Shown: in pieces, positions 54,610 through 64,000 of the stretch
Layout of the letters: each line of letters opens with the position of its first letter
Position numbering within the stretch: position 1 is the stretch's first letter
From: Apium graveolens
Lineage: Eukaryota > Streptophyta > Magnoliopsida > Apiales > Apiaceae
Assembly: GCF_009905375.1 (NCBI RefSeq)
Contig: NC_133657.1
Coordinates: 61,492,863-61,556,862, forward strand
DNA length: 64,000 nt
Direction: 5' to 3'
The notes under the pieces: generated by a model
Told to the model about the DNA's origin: nothing
What the model saw: only the letters and a program-made list of their open reading frames with translations
The model's database searches: none
Program-made: the position numbers and the translations under genes

Positions 54610-56157
54610 TTGGTGATGTATCCTCAAGAGTGCAAACAAGGAAAGCAACTCAAGAGGAATGTCTGTATAGCATATTTTTTGTCTAAGGAAGAGCCTAAAA
54701 AGGTAGAAGAAGCTTTGTTGGATTGGGTTTTAGCTATGCAAGAGGAGCTAAACAAATTTGAGAGAAACAAGGTATGGGAGTTGGTACCCAAGCCTAAAGG
54801 AAAGAATCCAATTGACACCAAGTGGGTATTCAGAAACAAGATGGATGAAAATGGCATAGTCATCAGGAACAAAGCTAGATTGGTTGCTAAGGGCTATTGT
54901 CAACAAGAATGAATAGATTTTGATGAAACTTTTGCTCCTGATCCAAGACTTGAAGCCATCAGAATTTTCCTAGCCTATGCAGCCCATGCCAATTTCAAAG
55001 GCTATCAAATGAATGTCAAAAGTGCCTTTCTGAATGGAGATTTGGAGAAGGAAGTCTATGTCAGTCAGCCTCCTGGTTTTGAAGATCCAAATTTTCCAGA
55101 ATATGTCTACTATCTTCTGAAAGCACTTTATGGATTGAAGTAAGCACCTAGAGCCTGGTATGATATATTGTCAAAGTTTCTCTTAGAAAATCATTTCACT
55201 AGAGGTACTATTGACAAAACTTTATTCTTTAGAAATGTTAATGGCTCTAGCATACTTGTTCAGATTTATGTAGATGATATTATATTTGGCTCTTTATATG
55301 AAAAACATTGCAAAACGTTTGCCAAATTAATGCAAAGTAAGTATGAAATGAGCATGATGGGAGAACTAACTTACTTTCTTGGTTTACAAGTTAAGCAAGT
55401 TAGTGATGGAATATTCATTAGTCAAAACAAATATATTTATGATCTTTTAAAGAAGTTTGAACTAATGGATTGCACATCTGCAAAAATTCCCATGGCTACT
55501 TCTACAAAACTTGAATTAAACACTACTGAAAAGTCTGTGGATATTTCAAGTTATAGAGGCATGGTTGACTCACTTTTGTACTTAACAGCTAGTAGGCCAT
55601 ATATAATGTTTGCTACTTTTCTGTGTGCTAGATTTCAGGCTGATCCTAGAGAATCTCACTTAATAACTATAAAGAGATTTTGGTTTTGATCTAACTGGTT
55701 ATTCAGATGCAAATTATGCAGGTTGTAGAATTGATAGAAAAAGTACAATAGGAACCTGTCAATTTCTAGGATACCAGCTTGTGTCCTGGTTCAGTAAAAA
55801 GCAAAATTTAGTTTCTACTTCTACAGCTGAAGCTGAATATATTGCTGTTGGTAGTTGTTGTGCACATATTTTATGGATGAAAAACCAATTTTTGGACTAT
55901 TGTCTGCAAGTGGACAAAATTCCTATTTTTTGTGATCACACAAGTGCAATTGCCATTACTGAAAATCCAGTACAACATTCATGAACAAAGCACATAGACA
56001 TCAAGTACCATTTCATTAGGGAACATGTAATTAATGGTACTGTGGAACTTCATTTTGTTCCAAGTGAGAAATAACTTGCAGATATCTTTACCAAGCCACT
56101 TGATGAATCCAACTTCTCTAGGTTGGTAAGTGAGTTAGGTATGCTTAATTATTTTTA
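54610..56157 (+). pseudogene. pol: Reverse transcriptase and RNase H of element E
   Basis: [40 protein letters not shown] (the first catalytic Asp motif reads MNV, Asp to Asn), YVDDIIFGS intact, [13 protein letters not shown]. Stops at about 54910, 55141 and 55687. A deletion of about 60 bases at ~55680 removes the usual KYLKGT segment before RNase H (GYSDANYAG, STAEAEYIAVGS). Ends ADIFTKPLDESNF to a TAA at 56155-56157. Confidence 0.84.
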
Positions 56158-56706
56158 AATCATGTTTGATAATTTTGCAAGTTGAAATGAAGCCAGAAAC
56201 TTAATTGATTCTAATGTTTTGGATAAAAATTTGGCTAAGTCAAATTCTACATCTCGACGGATGTCCATTATCCATCGAGTTTGATCATCCGTCAAAATAG
56301 AATAGCCTGGTAAAAATCAATTACTTTTCTGGATTATATTAAAGCCGACGGATAAATTGTTTTATTCTCATCCGTCGAATTATCTACATCCTAGCCGTTA
56401 AAGTTCTGAACATTATCCATTGGATTTACTTACAGCCTGTAAGTATATCACGACGGATAATTGACAGAAGTTTGACAATTTATTTTATTTTTAAACGGCT
56501 ATTTAAGGCAATTCTCATCGGTTCTTTAATTTTTACCTTTAATTTTTATCCCATTTTATCTGAGAAAATATAAAAGCCTGATTTCAAGTTCATTTCAGCT
56601 TTTATCTTTCTCTATTGCAATTAACTGCTCTCTTCTTCCTCAAAGCAAAGCCCTCTTTCTTTCTGCAACTTTCCTTGCTCTAACAGTGGCACCAGTAGTC
56701 AAAATC
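56158..56706 (+). promoter_or_regulatory. Motif-rich region and internal TATA box before the 3' ORF of E
   Basis: CGACGGAT or its inverse at about 56255, 56285, 56344, 56374 and 56451, plus variants. TATA box AATATAAAAGCC at 56567-56578, then a CT-rich leader (CTCTCTTCTTCCTC at 56629) to ATG 56707. Confidence 0.6.
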
Positions 56707-58078
56707 ATGTCTCAGTCAGGATTCACTTATGAAAAGAACAATTTCGTGGGTCTTGTGAACAAGGAGATTCCATCCTCTGAAGATTATCACAGAATGATGG
56801 ATTTTGTGAAGGGATGCAAGCTTATCTATGCTATGCTTGAATGACCCACAATCTACTGTGAATTTGTGGAGGAGAGGTGGACTACTGCTATATATCAGGC
56901 TAACTACAAAACTATTACTCTCTCCATCAAAGGTAAGGAACATTGCATTAACAGTGATATTAACAAAGCATGCTTTAAAATTCCTGATAACACTACTACT
57001 AAACCACACATAAATGCTAATATAGTTAACTTTTTTAATTCTATGGGCTATCCTACCACTAATTTAAGTGAAATTAGGAGGCTAGGTCTTAGGAAAGAGT
57101 GGAGTTATCTGTGTGATGTAGTTACCAAGGTGTTTTCTGGTAAAATAAGTAACTTTGATTCTGTCAGTACTACAATGCTTAACATGCTTTACATGCTACT
57201 TACTGATAAGTACTATAATTTTAGTGATGCCATCATGTTTGAGTTAGGATACAAGTTAGGGAGATTAAAAAGAGATATAGGCATGTTTACAATGCTAGAT
57301 TCCTTATGATTATTGCTAACCATGTTTGTGAGGATCTTGTGATTGAGAACCCAACCAACAAACTAGATTGTTGGGTTCAAGAAAGAAGAATAATTGTAGT
57401 TTTAAAAAGCGATGATCACCACAAGGAGGTGCCCTTTATTTATTTTCCTATCATGGAGGGCCCTCAGGTAAGTGAGGTAAATGCATCTGTCCCTACTCCT
57501 TCTACCTCTCAAATTTATTTGCCATTGACTGTGGCTATGGCATCTGTGTCAATGACCCAACGGATGCCTACCCAAGTCACAAAATCCAAACCTTCAAAAT
57601 CCAAGTCAAAGAAACCACACTCTGATGTCTCTCAAAAGATGCCATTTTCAAAATCTACCCAAACCAAAGAGGGGAGTGAAGGTGAGTAATATTGGTGAGG
57701 AACAGGGTGAACATCAAAGAAACCCTAAGAATAAGGTTGTAGAGGTGAGTGAATCCTATCTTAGCCATATTGCAGTTTCCCAACAAACTGTAGTGATTAA
57801 TAAGGACCGTAGCTCATTACTAGTTGCATCCTCCCAAAAGGATGTAACTATTGAACAAAGCTCTCAGCCAAGAGCATAGGCTAAAAGGGTAAGGGATACA
57901 AGCTCACCCTAAACCTATGCTAGAAAGAAGAAATCTAAACGTACTGGGGATACACAGGGTGCACACACAGTGCCTACTGCAGTCAAAGACTCAGTAAATG
58001 TGCCTTCTCAAAGTCAGTTTGATGTGGCTCCTGTAAATGTGGAGTCACAGCCAAAATCTCTAATAATTGAAGTACCTC
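56707..58078 (+). pseudogene. 3' ORF of element E, interrupted by the CACTA insertion
   Basis: MSQSGFTYEKNNFVGLVNKE at ATG 56707. A stop at 56842 replaces a codon before PTIYCEFVEE. A frame change near 57300 precedes MIIANHVCEDLVIENP, and further stops lie at 57877 and 57910. Positions of LRKEWSYLCDVVTKVF and IVNFFNSMGYP resemble the 3' ORF of F (RREWSFFFDCITKAF), so the two are homologous. A Ser/Lys-rich region (SKPSKSKSKKPHS) follows. The frame reads into the insertion site at 58079. Confidence 0.7.
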
Positions 58079-58270
58079 CACTACACCATAAATGACCTAC
58101 GGGAACATCTCGTAAATCGGTGTTGCTAAATAATGTTACATTAGGTATGCTAGTTTTGATCTACTAAAACACTTTGTTTTTTATGTTACCTTAGGTACAA
58201 AGTGGTGTTACATTTGAAAAACATACGTTTCATATAGCAACATGCAAGGATATGTTGCCTTAGGTCATTT
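58079..58270 (+). repeat. CACTA left terminal inverted repeat and subterminal repeats
   Basis: The terminal CACTACACC is followed by repeats with consensus TATGTTRCCTTAGGT at 58134-58147, 58183-58197 and 58251-58265, plus related GTGTTGC / GTGTTAC pieces. In En/Spm such subterminal motifs are bound by the TnpA protein. Confidence 0.75.
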
Positions 58271-58632
58271 ATAAAAAAAATTATTACTAATTTCAATAAA
58301 ATTTTTAAAATAATTATTTAAGTTATATTTATTTTCAAATGAACTAATTTTTTTTTATAAAATATAAAAGTTTAATTTATAAATGCCTTATTCATTTTAA
58401 TATGCTAAAATATATCCTTATAAAATTTAAATTTAATATTTTATTATGAAAATAATATATATTTAAATCACCTAAACATAAATATAATCTTTTATTTAAC
58501 AAAAATTAATAAAATTTACACGGAATCCCGTGAAAAAGCTGGGCGGCAAAACTAGCCGCTTCTCTCACTTTAACCATTTCCCTCTCAGTCTAACTCACTC
58601 TCTCTCACTCTAACTCACTCTCTCTCACTCTA

Positions 58633-58675
<43 letters not shown>

Positions 58676-59031
58676 CTCGCTCTCACTCTAACTCTCTCGT
58701 AAAGCTCTCAACTCTCTCTTATTCTTTCAAATCAACGATTTAACGATTAACTCGGGGGCGTGACCATAAGTACATATATTGTTTATGTTGTTGTGATATA
58801 CTATTATGTGATACAATGCCTATTAATTGATAAGTATCGATATGTGCTGTGATACAGGCCTACTTTTTTAGTCTTGTATCAATGTTATTAGTAATCTAGT
58901 TAAGTTATATATTAAGGAATACATATTAAATGTAGTTCTTTTAGCTCACTAGTATTTGTACGTGAACTAGGCTACTTTGGTGCCTTTCTTACCCTTTTAG
59001 TATAACATTATCATGCTTCTTAATTGTAGTA
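58271..59031 (+). promoter_or_regulatory. CACTA promoter and leader with (CT)n tract
   Basis: 58271-58520 is A/T-rich. 58559-58720 is a pyrimidine tract of CTCTCTCACTCTAACTCA repeats and a long (TC)n run, followed by the leader. A 3' splice site TTAATTGTAG ends at about 59030, just before ATG 59032, so a leader intron of ~270 bases is likely. Its donor is uncertain (perhaps GTGACC near 58758). Confidence 0.55.
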
Positions 59032-62000
59032 ATGGACGAGGATGAAAATATTTGGATATACCTTCCAAAGCATAGTCAAGGATATAGGAAAGGGGTTAAT
59101 GCATTTTTGGATAATGCCTTCCCCAAATTGGCAGTAGGTGATGAAATGACATGCCCTTGCCGAAATTGTAAAAATAGTAAGTGGCAGCATCGAGAATTTA
59201 TCTACGATCATCTCATATGTAGTGGTCCTTACCCATTATATGTGAACTGGATTGTAGAAGTTTCACAGATTTTAAGTCCAAATAACGGTAGTGACGATGA
59301 AGATATGGACTGGGAGAATAATCTACATTTTGGAGATAATTTAGATGAGATGCTGGACCGTACAAATGGACCAACTATTGATTCTAAAAGATTTTATGAG
59401 GAGGGAAAACAACCTTTATATCCAGGCTGTAAAAAATTCTCACGATTAAGTTTTATTGTCCGACTTTATTCCTTAAAATGTGTTCACGGAATTACGGAGT
59501 CAGGATTCGGGGATATACTAGAGCTGATCCGAGATGCGTTTCCAGAGGCAAATATACCATTGTCTTTCTATGCTGCAAAGAACGTGATTAAAGAGTTAGG
59601 GCTCGATTATAAAAAAATACACGCATGCCCTAACCATTGTATGTTATATTGGGGTGAAGATGAAAAAGAGGACTCTTGCAAAACTTGCGGCCTTCCAAGA
59701 TGGATTGTACGCGAGAAGAAAGGCACTTCAGACAGTAATCCGGAGAAGGTGATTCACAAAGTCCCGACGAATGTGATGCGGTATTTTCCACTAAAGCCAA
59801 GGCTGCAACGACTCTTTATGTGTAAAGATTTTTCAGAACTTATGGTATGGCATGCAGTTGGACGTCAAAGGGATGGGAAACTTAGACATCCCGCTGATGC
59901 CGAAGCTTGGAAAATAATGGATGCGAGATATCCCCAGTTCTCGTCAGAAAATAGAAACATCAGGCTAGGTATAGCAGCTGACGGTTTTAACCCTTTTTGT
60001 ACCATGAATATAAATCACAGTACTTGGCCAATTGTTTTGGTCAATTATAACCTTCCACCCTGGTTGTGTATGAAGCCAGAAAACCTCATTCTGTCAACTC
60101 TTATTTCTGATCCAGATTCTCCTAAAAATAGCATCAATGTCTATATGCAACCTCTAGTGGCTGAGTTGACAGAATTATGGAATGAAGGCATACAAACCTA
60201 TGATGCCTTTACTGATCAGACCTTTATCTTACGTGCAAGTATTTTTTGGACAATTAGCGATTTCCCAGGATATGCGATGTTATCGGGATGGAGCACGAAG
60301 GGTTACTTAGGGTGTCCCGTTTGTAATTATGAGACATCTTCCATGTACCTAAAATATAGTAAAAAGATGTGCTATATGAATCATAGGAAGTTTCTCGATC
60401 CCGATCATAAGTGGAGGTTTGACAAAAGAAGGTTCAACAGACAAATAGAAATGGGACAACCCCCTGTAATTCTGTCAGGAACAGACATAGAAGATTTGCT
60501 GTCTAATTTCCAAAATCAGTTTGGAAAAAAGAAGAAGGAACCAGGACGAAAAAAGGTGAAGAAGGTTGATTCCCCCTTTAAGAAAAAGTCAGTTTTTTTC
60601 AATTTACCATATTGGAGTCATAATTTGCATCGACACAACCTCGACGTAATGTATATTGAGAAGAATGTTTGTGACAATATTCTTGGCACTCTGCTAAATA
60701 TGGCTGGCAAGACAAAGGACCATGTGAATGCATGTTTAGATTTACAAGAACTTGGCATTAGGAAGGCCCTCCATCCTGTTCGATCACTTGATGTGAAACA
60801 CCTTGAAATTAGGGCTGCCGTATTTGATATGACAAATAAAGAGAAAGATTTATTTTGCGCAGTACTGAAAAATGTGAAATTGCCATATGGTAGTGCATCA
60901 AATATCAGTCGATATGTGCACACGAAAGAGAGGAAAATCTCTGGCTATAAGAGCCATGATGCTCACTTTCTCTTGCACTATTTGCTACAGTTTGCGGTGA
61001 AAAAATCACTAAAACCTGAAGTTGCGACAGTTTTTATCAGACTGGGGGCATTTTCGAGAGGTATTTGGAGCAAAGTTATCGACTTGAATGAACTTCGAAG
61101 GCTGCAACAAGAAATTGTGGAAATCCTTTGTCAATTTGAGAATATATTTGTGAATGCCTTCTTCGACATAATGGTACATTTGCTGGTTCACTTATTCAGT
61201 GAAGTGCAATATGGTGGACCGGCACACGTTCGCTCCATGTTTCCTATTGAGCGCTATTTGTGCAAATTAAAGTCTTATGTGCGAAACAGAAGCAAACCAG
61301 AGGGATCTATCGCTGAGGGTTACCTGGCGGAAGAAGGCTTGACATTTTGCTCAAGATTCTTGGTTGGCGATTCCGGATCAAAAATTATGAAGCCTGCTAA
61401 ATTTGGAAGTTGTCTAGAAAAATTAGAGTACCATATTGGTACGAGAAGAAATATAGATGGAAAATCAATTCATTTGAAAGAATCTCAATGGATGGCAATT
61501 CATCGCTACATTCTATTTAACAACGGAAATAAAGAGATAGAGTCTTTAACTGAGTAAGTATTTACTTGTTCTTTATTTTACTTATTGTAGAACTAGCGTT
61601 CTGTTCCAAGTTTTTTAAACTAAATAATTAATGTAGGGAGCATCATGCTTTAGTTGCTGGTCAAGCAAAATTGAAAAGGTATAAAAGGGAGAGAGAACAT
61701 AATGACGATTTCTGGAAGTGGATGAAGGAACAGGTTACAAATAAACTGAACATTTCGAGAGAACTAGAAGTGCTTGCGATGGGGCCTAATAGAGCAGCTA
61801 AGGAGTACAGTGGATATGTAATCAATGGATATAGATTCCATTCAAAGAACAGAGATGCCAAATGTAAAACACAGAACAGTGGTGTTTTTTTTACGGCTTT
61901 GACTACAAGTTTTGCTAGTTCAAAAGACGAGAACCCAACAGTTGGCAATGTCAATTACTATGGGGCAATTGAAGAGATAGTAGAAGTCAACTACTGGGGT

Positions 62001-62360
62001 GAATTTTTAGTTGTCGTATTTAAGTGTTGTTGGTATCAAGAAGAAAAGGATGTGTATGGGCTGACTAGGGTTAATTTTAATAAATTATGCCAACAATCAG
62101 ATCCTTACGTATTGGCTTCACAAGTACAACATATTTTCTACACAGAAGACCCGGTTGATAAGATGTTGTATAATGTTATCAAGCGCCTACCACGGGACTG
62201 GTGTGATATTGAAAATGATAATATAAATGAAGGCCAAGATGATACTGTTTTACATGATATACACCTTGAAAGTCAGATTGATGAAGCTAGTTGGTGCAGG
62301 GATGATGTCCCAAAAAGACAAGTCCCCATCCAGCCAGATGAAGTGAATGAACCTGCCTAA
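59032..62360 (+). CDS. tnp2: TNP2-type CACTA transposase, two exons (59032-61553, 61637-62360)
   Basis: Exon 1 ends before GTAAGT (61554) and exon 2 follows TAATGTAG (61636). The join keeps the frame (EEHHALVAGQ) and gives about 1081 residues, a normal TNP2 length. Domains, named from memory: transposase-associated domain at the N-terminus (CPCRNCKNSK, YDHLICSGPYPLYVNWI), transposase_21 core around residues 290-470 (GIAADGFNPF, WTISDFPGYAMLSGWSTKG, LGCPVC), DUF4218 around 650-760 (ELGIRKALHPV before it, VHLLVHLFSEVQYGGPAHVR), and DUF4216 in exon 2 (YYGAIEEIVEVNYWG, DPYVLASQVQHIFY). Likely catalytic acids are about D317, D409 and E543 (IEKNV). No stop or frameshift seen. Cuts and joins the element ends in the nucleus. 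Confidence 0.9.
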
Positions 62361-62744
62361 TTAGTCATTCAGTGAACTTAGCATTGTACTCTTATTGTAA
62401 TACCCTAAATTCACTTAGTGAACTGAGTACATTCATCTTTTTATGCTGCTCTTTAATTTATATAAACTCAACTTGTTTCTTCTAGTAATTGTGTTCATAT
62501 TGTAATTTTACTGTGATTGTTGCCGTATATTATCTGTCATTGTGTTTGTATTGTATTTTACTGTGTTTGCTGCCGTATATTATATGTCATTATGTTCATA
62601 TATCTTATTACATTTTTGCTTCTTATTTTATTGTTCATTTAATTACATTTTAATGTAATGCATTTAATTATATTTTTGCTTTTTATTTTATTGTTCATTA
62701 CTTGCAAGAATTGCCAGAAACTCAACTTGTTTTTTTTGTATAGG
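62361..62744 (+). other. Intergenic stretch between the two CACTA genes
   Basis: A/T-rich and non-coding. A near-repeat of about 50 bases (TGTCATTGTGTTTGTATTGT / TGTCATTATGTTCATATATC, each after TTGCTGCCGTATATTAT or TTGTTGCCGTATATTAT) lies at 62517-62600. TTTTGTATAG before ATG 62745 looks like a 3' splice site, so the gene may have an upstream leader exon. Confidence 0.5.
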
Positions 62745-64000
62745 ATGGGAGGATTTCATATCACAATCCACCACCAGGGAGAATTTCAAAGAACAAGATA
62801 TGCTGGTGGGAAAGAGTTTCTTGTAAGGGGTGTCGATCCTGATAAGTTTTCTTATACTGTCCTATTGGAGCATGTCAAAGACGATCTTCATTACTCAGAA
62901 TTTGGAGGAATTTATATCCAAGATAAGTTGGGAGACTGGAAATTGGTAAGAAATGATTCTGACATGTTTACACTAATTGGAGAAGTTAGCAGTGATGACC
63001 ATATTCACTTTTACATGGACAACATTGTTGATAACAAGATTGAGCCAGTTAAGCAAATGCAGCCCCATGTTATCATGAGGCCAAGGCATAATATACTCGA
63101 AGGTACTCCTTCGAATTTTTTTGTAAATTGGACTTATATTTTTATGTATCGCTTCTTAGTAACTGCCATTATATTTTTTTTAGGAAAAAAACAAGTCAAG
63201 CGCACATTTGTTACGACTCATCAACTACAACAAAAGCAAAAGAACAAAAAAATAGTGGAAGTGGATATGGCTTAGGTAGTTACTCGCAAGTCTCCGCGAT
63301 TGAACAACCTGAAACAAGATAATGATGCAACTGTGAGAAACAAGTCTGGAACTGCTAAGAGGAGATTGAATTTGCATAGTCAACTACATCAAGATGAAAA
63401 CATGGGAGAAAATGACCTAGAGGTTAGATGTCATGTCATACAGTGTACTATCCTACACCTTCCACCCTCTCCACCAGCTCAGGCACATTCCACTGTAAGT
63501 TGTTATTGGTTGAATTTTAAATTTTGTATATATTTTGTAGATAATTTTAAATTATGCCATGTATATTCATCATGCAGTCTACCATCCTACCTCCTCCACC
63601 GCCTCTAACAGAGTATGAAATTCAAAGAGCTATAAGAGTTGAGAGGAATAATGAAGTTTATATGGCTCTAAATTTACCTACATTGTCTGCTGGACTTAGA
63701 TCTTCTGTCCAGAAGAAAAACAGTGAGAAGTTGCAGGACTTAAGGGATCATGATTATGATCCAGGAAAGGACGATGGTAGTGATGGTGATGTATCAGTTA
63801 CTCCGTTGAAGGTTGTCAAACCTAAAGTATAATTTGCAGAGAACCAATAAAATTATATTCTAGTACTAAAGCAAGATATTTTGCAGAGAACCAAGAAAGC
63901 GGGTGAAAAAAGCTTCTTATGGGACGTGGGGCAACAACACGTTCACGAGCCAATGCTGCATCGAAAACGCCAGCAATTGAGGAAGCAAGCCAGAAAGAGA
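62745..64000 (+). CDS. Second CACTA gene: PB1-like N-terminus, basic and Pro-rich parts, continues past the window
   Basis: Exon 62745-63102 begins MGGFHITIHHQGEFQRTRY and resembles the PB1-like domain seen at the start of some plant transposase proteins (GGKEFLVRGVDPDKFSYTVL, GDWKLVRNDSDMF). A likely intron 63103-63183 (GTACTC to TTTTTTTAG) has 81 bases and no in-frame stop. A TAG at 63273 interrupts the frame before KSPRLNNLKQDND. Further exons: to 63494 (donor GTAAGT) and 63578-63826 (PPPPPLTEYEIQRAI, donor GTATAA), then sequence with an ATG at 63919 (MGRGATTRSRANAASK). It occupies the place of TnpA-like genes of CACTA elements; the DNA-binding part would lie outside the window. Confidence 0.6.

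Larger units (their letters stand above)
50682..58078 (+). mobile_element. Element E: degenerate Sirevirus-like Copia element, 3' end beyond the CACTA insertion
   Basis: 5' LTR 50682-51703, primer site, Gag, protease, integrase, reverse transcriptase, RNase H, a motif-rich spacer and a 3' ORF, in that order, then the CACTA element at 58079. The 3' LTR must lie past the window. Many scattered stops and small deletions, so it is older than B and F. Related to D by LTR, to F by gene order and the 3' ORF. Confidence 0.85.
58079..64000 (+). mobile_element. CACTA (En/Spm-type) DNA transposon, right end outside the window
   Basis: Starts CACTACACCATAAATGACC at 58079, inside the 3' ORF of E. Carries subterminal repeats, a TNP2 transposase gene and a second gene. 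The expected 3-base duplication would be CTC (58076-58078) and must be checked at the right end. Coding frames are almost free of lesions, unlike everything around it, so it is young or recently active. Confidence 0.88.

Noticed and set aside
1..64000. Host protein-coding genes, rRNA or tRNA
   Set aside because: Every coherent frame belongs to a transposable element; the tRNA-like words (TGGTATCAGAGC) are primer-binding sites next to LTRs.

Overview
The window looks like pure transposable-element DNA from a flowering plant, probably a eudicot. It has AT-rich intergenic sequence, Ty1/Copia elements primed by initiator tRNA-Met, Ty3/Gypsy elements of the Athila and Tat types, very long solo LTRs and a CACTA DNA transposon. 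I found no host gene, rRNA, tRNA or CRISPR array. The species cannot be named from this sequence.

Left half (1-33204): a five-layer nest. An old Copia element ('0', + strand) is split at 3418 by a 4.45 kb solo LTR ('1', - strand, TSD AATTA). That LTR is split at 6617 by a pol-deleted Copia element ('A', + strand, TSD GACTT). A's 3' LTR is split at 13753 by a full-length Sirevirus-like Copia element ('F', - strand, TSD CAAAC). The large 3' ORF of F is split at 16136 by a second long solo LTR ('2', TSD TCATT). All four target-site duplications are exact, so the order of insertion can be read directly.

Middle (33205-50681): a Copia 5' LTR and gag stub ('D') sits in the 3' region of element 0. 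It is joined abruptly to an Athila fragment (+), which is joined abruptly to a Tat-type Gypsy element in opposite orientation (-). The Tat pol is split by element 'B' (TSD ACATA), a relative of A that forms an LTR-internal-LTR-deleted internal-LTR tandem.

Right (50682-64000): a degenerate Copia element 'E' (+) is inserted into the Tat gag leader. A CACTA element (58079 onward) is inserted into the 3' ORF of E. It carries an apparently intact two-exon TNP2 transposase and a second gene starting with a PB1-like domain, and it runs past the window end.

Three patterns stand out. (1) Each Copia family carries its own short DNA motif (AAGTTCTGAT in F, CGACGGAT in E, CAACGGAT in D, CTCGATAAGTC-like in 0, GATTGTCATGC in A/B) repeated in LTRs and/or the region between pol and the 3' ORF. 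In E and F it also lies in the coding spacer between integrase and reverse transcriptase. (2) The 3' ORF of several unrelated elements is preceded by a plant-type TATA box and pyrimidine-rich leader, suggesting an internal promoter. (3) Four Gag-Pol junctions carry a stop codon at nearly the same place.
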